Source: Deltaproteobacteria bacterium UBA5756
Lineage (GTDB): Bacteria; Desulfobacterota; Syntrophorhabdia; Syntrophorhabdales; Syntrophorhabdaceae
DNA length: 11,953 bases
Reading direction: 5' to 3'
Assembly: GCA_002418985.1 (NCBI GenBank)
Contig: DIFE01000092.1
Span: 1 to 11,953 of the forward strand
The notes beneath the pieces were generated by a model that was not told the DNA's origin, ran no database searches, and saw nothing but the letters and a program-made list of their open reading frames with translations. Below, piece by piece: positions 6,761 through 11,953 of this stretch; position 1 is the stretch's first letter, and every line of letters starts with the position of its first letter. Position numbers and translations under genes: made by a program.

Positions 6761-7805
6761 AGACTGGGTCGGCGAGCGGTACGACATCGAGGGGCTCCGG
6801 GGGATCATCCGGAGCAAACACGTCCCCTCCCATCGTCTGGACGTATGGTATTTTGCAGGCGGGCTGACCCTCTTCCTATTCGTATTCCAGTTCATAACGG
6901 GCATGGCGCTTGCCCTCTACTATGTCCCGCAGGCGGAACACGCCCACAAGAGCATCGTCGACATCGTGACGAAGCTCAACATGGGATGGCTCTTCCGTTC
7001 ACTGCACCACTGGGGGGCACAGCTCGCGATCGCCGTCCTCTTCGTTCATGTTTTCAGCACCCTTCTCCTCAAGGCTTATCGGAAACCCAGGGAGCTCCTC
7101 TGGGTCACCGGTTTCGTGATGCTCGCCATCTCCATCTTCTTCGGCCTCAGCGGGTATTTTCTGCTCTGGGACGAGAGGGCCTTCGCGGCGGTGAGGGTGG
7201 CAACGGGAGGGGCCGGGAATCTTCCCCTTATCGGGGGATTCGTGAAGGGTTTCCTGCGCGGTGACCTCGACGTGACGGGCGAGACGCTGACACGTTTCTA
7301 CGCCTTCCACGTAGCCATCCTTCCCCTTGTCACCGTTGCAGTCACCGGGCTTCACGTAGTCCTCGTTCAGCTCCACGGCATGAGCGTTCCCCTTTCGCAG
7401 CAGAACCGGCAGCGCAAGCCGGAGCCGTTCTTTCCGAACCTTTTTTATAAAGACCTCATCGTGTGGCTCATTTGCCTTGGCGTTGTTGTTACCCTTGCAG
7501 CGCTCTTTCCGCCCCAGATCGGAGTGAAAGCCGATCCGCTCGCCCCCGCGCCGGAAAATATCAAGCCCGAATGGTACTTCCTGTTTCTCTTCCAGACACT
7601 CAAATTGTTTCCCGGCGAGATAGCCGGCCTCAACGGAGAAACCATCGCCATAATTATCATCTCCGCCGCCATGGCATTCTTTTTCCTCATACCCTTTTTT
7701 GACAGACGGTCGGCGGCAGGGCATCAGAGTCGCCTGTTTACCTGGATCGGCGTCTTCTATCTTGTCTATTTCACCGTCATGACGGTAATAGGCTTCTTAA
7801 CCTAG
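6741..7805 (+). CDS. Cytochrome b of a bc complex, b6 and subunit IV fused
   Basis: This 354-residue membrane protein starts at the TTG at 6741, inside the Rieske gene (20-base overlap), after GGGAGTGAAGG. The N-terminus LRDWVGERYDIEGL matches the start of cytochrome b6. There are about seven hydrophobic segments, four in a b6-like half and three in a subunit-IV-like half. Heme ligands are His89/His103 (13 residues between) and His190/His205 (14 between), the b6f-type spacing. The Qo-site motif PEWY is at 276-279. The residue aligned with the b6f cysteine that binds the extra heme c is Phe38 (WYFAGG), so that heme is probably absent. It oxidises quinol at the outer face and recycles electrons to quinone at the inner face. 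No cytochrome c1 or f gene accompanies it. Confidence 0.93.
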   Translation: MSCRRLRDWVGERYDIEGLRGIIRSKHVPSHRLDVWYFAGGLTLFLFVFQFITGMALALYYVPQAEHAHKSIVDIVTKLNMGWLFRSLHHWGAQLAIAVLFVHVFSTLLLKAYRKPRELLWVTGFVMLAISIFFGLSGYFLLWDERAFAAVRVATGGAGNLPLIGGFVKGFLRGDLDVTGETLTRFYAFHVAILPLVTVAVTGLHVVLVQLHGMSVPLSQQNRQRKPEPFFPNLFYKDLIVWLICLGVVVTLAALFPPQIGVKADPLAPAPENIKPEWYFLFLFQTLKLFPGEIAGLNGETIAIIIISAAMAFFFLIPFFDRRSAAGHQSRLFTWIGVFYLVYFTVMTVIGFLT

Positions 7806-7813
7806 GGGTATAC

Positions 7814-8065
7814 ATGGTCCACAGGATCCTTCTCATCGTTGTTCTTTTCCTCGTCCACACAGGGGGGCTTTTCGGCGCGGATCAGAAAATCGAGGTCTTT
7901 CCCGCGGCCCCCTACGACCGCTATACGATCTATCAGGCGCTCGTTTTCTTCTGGATAGGCATCGTCGGCCTTATCGTTATCATTGCCATGAAGTTGAGAG
8001 AGATAAAACGCATCCAGAACATGGATATCGACAAAGATGAAAAGGACGCGCCTTTCCTTGACTAA
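7814..8065 (+). CDS. Small single-pass membrane protein at the end of the bc operon
   Basis: This 83-residue protein starts at an ATG with AGGGG five bases upstream, eight bases after the cytochrome b stop, so it is clearly in the operon. It has a hydrophobic N-terminus with an apparent signal-peptidase site (LFGA/D at 22/23), a short outer stretch, a second hydrophobic segment (about 41-59) and a basic-then-acidic cytoplasmic tail (KLREIKR...DIDKDEKD). The positive-inside rule supports an outside N-terminus after cleavage. There is no CxxCH, so it is not a cytochrome c. It may be an accessory or assembly subunit of the Rieske/cytochrome b complex; that is inferred from position alone. I do not recognise its family. 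Confidence 0.75.
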   Translation: MVHRILLIVVLFLVHTGGLFGADQKIEVFPAAPYDRYTIYQALVFFWIGIVGLIVIIAMKLREIKRIQNMDIDKDEKDAPFLD

Positions 8066-8098
8066 GCGGCTCCAAACCTTTATTATTTTCTCTATCCT

Positions 8099-9994
8099 AT
8101 GCAAAAAGCTATCGTGCGCAACTCGCTCATATCCCGTCGAGGGCTTCAACAGCTCCTCACCCTTCCCGAGGAAGATCTTGTCTATGTATCACTCCTGGAA
8201 ATACTGGCAAAATTCCAGGACATAAAACAGTTCGCCAGCGAGATACACACCGAGATCCACCTTGTAAAGCCCGTGCTCAAGATGCTGGGTTACGCCTACG
8301 AGTCGAAGCCGAAATACTTCGACGACGCCATAAAGGGGCCCGACGTGGCCCTCTTCGCCACAGAGACGCAACGCGACCGAACATCTCCCCTGTGGGGAAC
8401 TCCCGAATACTATGAGAACACGCTGGGGGTTCTGCTGCTAAAACGTTTCGGCCGTAATCTCGAGGAGGGGGTCAGTGGTTTTTATCTTGCCTTCGAGAAC
8501 CGCATTCCCCTCTACCAGCTTTTCTATTTCCTGAAGAACACGAAGACGCCCTGGGGCATTCTCACCAACGGTAAGCAATGGATGCTGATGAAGAAACCCC
8601 TCGCCTATGAAACGAGGGTGTTTTCCATTGACCTGGAAGAAGCCATCGAGACGAACGACAGGGACGCCCTTCATCTTTTCTGCAAGATCTTTTCCCTGAA
8701 CGGCCTGTCTAAAACCCTCGTCGAACTTCACGAGGGGGAGCGTCAATCTCTCATAGGACGCCTTAAGGAAAAGAAGGCGTCATTGCGCAATGCCATCGCA
8801 GGCTTCAAGCGAAAAACCGATGTTTTCCCCAGGATCGTCGGCGGGCTTTCGGACCTTTTCGCGGAAGATGTCTTTACCACAACGAAGAATTACCTCAGCG
8901 ACAATAACGTATGGGTGGCCAAGAGAACCACGCCGGCCGACACCGTCGACGATTTCAACCTGGCGGATATATCCTCCTATCTCCTCAATAAAAAGGGGGC
9001 AACCCCCTCCATCGATCTGGAAAAGATACTCTTCGGAACAAAACCGGGGCACATGGCAAAGGACGACCTGCTCTCCCTGAAGATCCTCGACATGACACCC
9101 GGCTTCGGCAATATCACATCGGACCTTGTCGATGGCATCGCTTATTTCTCTTTTATTCTGCCCTATCGCGACAAGAGCACCTTCACCGCAAAATGGGAGG
9201 ATGAGAAGACCCTCAAACCCTACATCCTGCAGAAGCTGCTCTACGGTATCGAAAAATCTCACGTCGCCTTCGATATCCTGCAGTATGCGATGAAGGGCCG
9301 GTATGGGACCGATGCGGTAAACCACAGGTTCGGCAATCCCCTGATCGGGATGTCCCTTGCCGACATAGTACCCCACGTGGATACGAAAAACCAGATGGGT
9401 CTCTTTTCGAAAAATCCCCTCGATATCCTCGCCGATATCAGGAAGATGTACCGCCACTATTTCTCCCTCTCGGAAAAGATACGGGAGGACATGGCGATAA
9501 GAGAGGAGCTTGCCGAAAGTTTGGCGGTATACTGCGGACGGATACGCGACGTGATGGACCTCATCACGGCCACCTACTTCAGCAAGGCGGTGGACGAAAG
9601 AAGGATCCATGAGACCCTCGTCATGCTCGGCTCCGAAGGTGATTCCTGGAACTCACTGACATCCCGTGACTGGTTTGCCGAAGCAAGGCGCATCGCCAGA
9701 CGCAATGGTTTCTTTCACCTGGAAATCGAATTCCCCTTCCTCGTCGACGGCGCCTTTGACTACATCTTTGTCCAGCCATCCCTGACCCACATATGGGAAG
9801 ACCCTTTCCCTCTCCCGGAGGTTACAAAGGCCTATATAAAACGGGGAATGACCTATCTGAAACCGGAAGGAACCATGGTGATGATTTTGGAGCACCCCGA
9901 TGAGGAGCTTTCCAGGGAACTCGCCCGATCGAAACGCTATGATACCCAGGCAGAGGGAAACATGGTCCTCCTCAGGAAGAAAAGAACGACATAA
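8099..9994 (+). CDS. Type IIG restriction-modification homolog, apparently inactive (pseudoenzyme)
   Basis: This 631-residue intact ORF has the layout of a type IIG restriction-methyltransferase. The N-terminal nuclease-like domain shows GPDVALF (80-86), VLLLKRFGRNLEEGV (111-125), LYQLFYFL (138-145) and WGILTNGKQW (152-161). The methyltransferase-like domain shows ILDMTPGFGNI (329-339), YGIEKSHVAFDI (382-393), HRFGNPLIG (409-417), FFHLEIEFPF (538-547) and FDYIFVQPSL (553-562). Against my recollection of the family, the nuclease (D/E)xK is LLK (acid lost at 113), motif I DPxxGSG is DMTPGFG, and catalytic NPPY is QPSL. The protein ends about 70 residues after QPSL, so the target-recognition domain is missing. 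The ATG has no clear ribosome site (a GTG at 8114 is an alternative), and it lies 33 bases after the bc operon. It probably neither cuts nor methylates DNA; it may bind DNA or a protein. Confidence 0.75.
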   Translation: MQKAIVRNSLISRRGLQQLLTLPEEDLVYVSLLEILAKFQDIKQFASEIHTEIHLVKPVLKMLGYAYESKPKYFDDAIKGPDVALFATETQRDRTSPLWGTPEYYENTLGVLLLKRFGRNLEEGVSGFYLAFENRIPLYQLFYFLKNTKTPWGILTNGKQWMLMKKPLAYETRVFSIDLEEAIETNDRDALHLFCKIFSLNGLSKTLVELHEGERQSLIGRLKEKKASLRNAIAGFKRKTDVFPRIVGGLSDLFAEDVFTTTKNYLSDNNVWVAKRTTPADTVDDFNLADISSYLLNKKGATPSIDLEKILFGTKPGHMAKDDLLSLKILDMTPGFGNITSDLVDGIAYFSFILPYRDKSTFTAKWEDEKTLKPYILQKLLYGIEKSHVAFDILQYAMKGRYGTDAVNHRFGNPLIGMSLADIVPHVDTKNQMGLFSKNPLDILADIRKMYRHYFSLSEKIREDMAIREELAESLAVYCGRIRDVMDLITATYFSKAVDERRIHETLVMLGSEGDSWNSLTSRDWFAEARRIARRNGFFHLEIEFPFLVDGAFDYIFVQPSLTHIWEDPFPLPEVTKAYIKRGMTYLKPEGTMVMILEHPDEELSRELARSKRYDTQAEGNMVLLRKKRTT

Positions 9995-10055
9995 AGGCGG
10001 ACGGGGACCCTTCTCCCGACAGGTTTTTGCCGTTCCCTGAAACCCGAAACCGAGT

Positions 10056-10793
10056 TTAGAACACCAGCTTTTTCAGAAGTTTGTACGACCTGAAGTCCAC
10101 GTCTATGTGGTAGATAATGAAGCCTTCCATTATCTCCTGGGCCTCGCGTTCGAGAGAGGTGTCGGCGAAGCCGCCGCGCATGGCCTTTGCCGCGAGGAAA
10201 CCCGGTATAAGGCCTTCAGCGCATCTTTTGTGCGGCAGCGATCTGGCGCATGCACCGCAGAGGATGCCGCCGCGTTCCCGGGAAAAATGGAGCCTTTGCC
10301 TCTCTTCCATCTTAGCTCCGCAGCATACGCAGGTGTCGAAATTGGGGTGATATCCAAGGATATCGAGCATGAGCAATTGATAGTGGAGAATATCGGGATA
10401 GGCGGGATCCCTCGTCCGGGCAAGGTCGATGAATTCTTTTAATGCATTGAAAAGGGGCTCGTGCGGCTCCCTTTCCTTTGTAAGCCTGTCGACGAATTCG
10501 GCGAAAAAAGCCGCGCTGCATGCCCTGCGGATGCTGGTTTCGATTCCGTTGTTGGCTCCCAGCAGATCGGCATTCTCGATCCGTACCATTGTGCGGCCCG
10601 GTTTTTCAAAGTATTCGACACCGATATGGTTGAAGGGCTCCAGGGTGTTCATGAATCGCTTTTGACTCTTGCCGGCACCCTTCGCGATGGCGGACACCTT
10701 TCCCGCCTGGAGAGCGAAAAGGTGAATGATCCTGTCCGATTCGCCGCAAGCACGCTTTGAAAGGACGATAGCTTCATCCTTGTGGAGAGACAT
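10056..10793 (-). CDS. recO: DNA repair protein RecO
   Basis: This 245-residue protein is full length for RecO. It has an N-terminal OB fold (about 1-80, beginning KDEAIVLSKRACGESDRII), a helical middle (about 85-150) and a zinc-finger insertion with Cys155/Cys158 (CVCC) and Cys179/Cys182 (CGAC). RecO works with RecR and RecF to load RecA onto SSB-coated single-stranded DNA and anneals strands. The ATG at 10793 has only a weak ribosome site (GGTAG). It follows mobB by 17 bases on the same strand, so the two are probably co-transcribed. The end converges on the pseudoenzyme gene with a 61-base gap. Confidence 0.93.
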   Translation of the reverse strand: MSLHKDEAIVLSKRACGESDRIIHLFALQAGKVSAIAKGAGKSQKRFMNTLEPFNHIGVEYFEKPGRTMVRIENADLLGANNGIETSIRRACSAAFFAEFVDRLTKEREPHEPLFNALKEFIDLARTRDPAYPDILHYQLLMLDILGYHPNFDTCVCCGAKMEERQRLHFSRERGGILCGACARSLPHKRCAEGLIPGFLAAKAMRGGFADTSLEREAQEIMEGFIIYHIDVDFRSYKLLKKLVF

Positions 10794-10810
10794 CTACCGG
10801 GCACCCGCGT

Positions 10811-11332
10811 TCATGGAATATCCTTTTTCACAATGTGAACTGCTATGAAGCGGGCGATGGAGCTCACGTCGTTGCGGGTAAAGCGGGGCAAAGGGACATC
10901 GACGTCATCGTCGGTGACGATGGCGATGTAGGTATCGTCACCGGAGAGACAAAGCGGCGGCTCAGGTCTTTCCTTCGTGTAGACCTCTATTTTCGGTGCC
11001 TTTTCATGCTTGAAGCCTTCCACGATCACCACATCGGCATCCGTGGCATAGAGCGAAACGATCTCGTCCAGGGAAGGTTCCTTCTCAAAATCTTTTACAA
11101 TCCCCATTCCGGACCGGGTTACGAGTACGGCCGTCGACGCACCTGCCAGTTTGAACCGGTATGAGTCCTTGCCGGGGACATCGAATTCGAGATCATGGTG
11201 GGTATGCTTGATTACGGCAACACTAATCCCCGCTTTCCTCAATAAAGGGATCAGCCCTTCGATAAGCGTCGTCTTGCCGCTGCCCGACCTGCCTGCAATA
11301 CCGATCACGGGGATTTTTACTGATTCAGTCAT
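10811..11332 (-). CDS. mobB: Molybdopterin-guanine dinucleotide biosynthesis protein MobB
   Basis: This 173-residue P-loop GTP-binding protein shows Walker A GRSGSGKTT (14-22), IKHTHHDLEFD (41-51), DSYRFKLAGA (56-65) and a Walker-B-like VVIVEGFK (101-108), the classic MobB set. MobB helps MobA attach GMP to molybdopterin for Mo- or W-bis-MGD enzymes such as formate dehydrogenase and nitrate reductase. The ATG at 11332 shares its A with the TGA stop of the upstream Nudix gene (TGATG), which argues for translational coupling and against the TTG four codons earlier. No other molybdenum cofactor gene lies in the window. Confidence 0.92.
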   Translation of the reverse strand: MTESVKIPVIGIAGRSGSGKTTLIEGLIPLLRKAGISVAVIKHTHHDLEFDVPGKDSYRFKLAGASTAVLVTRSGMGIVKDFEKEPSLDEIVSLYATDADVVIVEGFKHEKAPKIEVYTKERPEPPLCLSGDDTYIAIVTDDDVDVPLPRFTRNDVSSIARFIAVHIVKKDIP

Positions 11333-11877
11333 CACCGGAGACAAGGATTCTTCATGAAGAAGAAATGGAATGCCACGATCACCAGGGAATGATTTATGCC
11401 GCCGCGCGCTATAATGGCCGGTATCTCTTCAGGGGACATGAGCACCACCTCGATATCCTCGTTGGGATCGAGCGTTTTTTCGGAGACCTCTTGCGCATTC
11501 TCTATAAGGTAGGTATGACAGAGATTGTTGAATATGGCGGGATTGGGGTTGACGAAGCCGAGGAGTTCCGCGCTGTTTCCCTGATATCCCGTCTCCTCGA
11601 GCAATTCACGCTCCGCCGCTTCACGGGGATCGTGCTCATCCACGAGCCCGCCGGGTATCTCGAGAGTCACTTCTTTCGAGCCGTGCCGGTACTGCTTGAT
11701 CATCACGATCTTACCGTCGGGAGTCACGGGTATGACGTTCACCCAGTCGCGGGTATCGATGGTATAGAACGTGCCCACCTTGTTCGTCCTCGGCGACACG
11801 GCAAGCTCCGACTGGATTCGGAATACACGGTAATCCCTGTCTACCCTGGATTCGAGGAGCTCCCATTCCTTGATCAT
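11332..11877 (-). CDS. Nudix hydrolase, ADP-ribose pyrophosphatase type
   Basis: This 181-residue protein has the Nudix fold seen in ADP-ribose pyrophosphatases, which cleave ADP-ribose to AMP and ribose-5-phosphate. Visible parts are VIPVTPDGKIVMIKQYRHG (48-66), EIPGGLVDEHDPREAAERE (73-91) and LLEETGY (92-98), followed by the acidic DPNEDIEVV (137-145) typical of this branch. The metal-binding REUxEE glutamates (Glu91, Glu94, Glu95) are intact. The box is one residue shorter than usual between the GG and the RE, so the first Nudix glutamate is displaced or replaced. The ATG at 11877 is chosen; a TTG at 11889 is possible, and neither has a clear ribosome site. It is the first gene of the nudix, mobB, recO cluster, with its upstream region cut by the window edge. 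Confidence 0.88.
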   Translation of the reverse strand: MIKEWELLESRVDRDYRVFRIQSELAVSPRTNKVGTFYTIDTRDWVNVIPVTPDGKIVMIKQYRHGSKEVTLEIPGGLVDEHDPREAAERELLEETGYQGNSAELLGFVNPNPAIFNNLCHTYLIENAQEVSEKTLDPNEDIEVVLMSPEEIPAIIARGGINHSLVIVAFHFFFMKNPCLR

Positions 11878-11953
11878 AACGGATAACAAAATACCATGCC
11901 GGGGAAGGCAAAAGCAAGAGAACAGAGGGACCCAAATCCACCACCTACTTCCC

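Noticed and set aside
8041..8055. Inverted repeat AAAGG / CCTTT near the end of the small membrane protein gene
   Set aside because: It is five bases, inside coding sequence, with no T run; probably chance.
8780..9610. Long antisense reading frame of 276 codons opposite the pseudoenzyme
   Set aside because: The plus-strand product clearly has restriction-modification architecture; the antisense protein shows no domain.
10003..10028. Possible terminator after the pseudoenzyme gene (GGGA / TCCC, then TTTTT)
   Set aside because: The stem is four bases and the T run starts six bases after it, so a rho-independent terminator is not supported.
11888..11917. Candidate promoter for the Nudix gene (TTGCTT, 18 bases, TATTTT on the minus strand)
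   Set aside because: Both boxes are weak, and the transcript would begin only a few bases before the ATG; the true promoter may lie beyond the window.

Overview
The window looks like a chromosomal segment from a moderately GC-rich, anaerobic or facultative Gram-negative bacterium. A deltaproteobacterial (Desulfobacterota-type) origin is the best guess. This rests on the gene content (a succinate dehydrogenase operon joined to a Rieske/cytochrome b complex, and a small Cys-rich protein of a type I associate with anaerobes), on tight ATGA-type gene overlaps and on sigma70-like promoters. It is an inference, because the window holds no rRNA or other phylogenetic marker.

Layout, left to right. 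(1) Positions 39-1092 hold a strong promoter and an exported S33-type alpha/beta hydrolase on the + strand. (2) Positions 1119-2483 on the - strand hold a NusA-derived S1/KH protein lacking the RNA-polymerase-binding domain. It overlaps a single-pass membrane protein resembling F-type conjugation TrbI. A 73-residue zinc-ribbon protein follows with its own promoter. (3) Positions 2617-2868 hold a textbook promoter and a 64-residue protein with eight cysteines (+). (4) Positions 2875-3366 encode an uncharacterised charged protein (-). (5) Positions 3487-8065 (+) form one tightly coupled respiratory operon: a 101-residue SdhC-like anchor, SdhA, SdhB, a Rieske protein, a b6/subunit-IV-fused cytochrome b and a small single-pass membrane protein. 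(6) Positions 8099-9994 (+) encode a full-length ORF with the architecture of a type IIG restriction-modification enzyme, but both its nuclease and methyltransferase signatures are eroded and it lacks a specificity domain. (7) Positions 10056-11877 on the - strand are a Nudix hydrolase, mobB and recO cluster.

The respiratory operon is the functional core. SdhAB oxidises succinate and passes electrons through the membrane anchor to quinone. The Rieske/cytochrome b pair would reoxidise quinol and move protons. All five genes from the anchor to cytochrome b overlap at their stop/start codons, so they appear to be made in step. No c-type cytochrome with a CxxCH site is encoded, so the electron exit from the Rieske protein is unknown. 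The Rieske cluster pocket lacks the two hydroxyl residues that raise potential in classical bc1/b6f proteins, which fits a low-potential (menaquinone) chain.

The most unusual items are the apparent restriction-modification pseudoenzyme, the NusA-like protein without its polymerase-binding domain coupled to a TrbI-like membrane protein, and the single small anchor of the succinate dehydrogenase.
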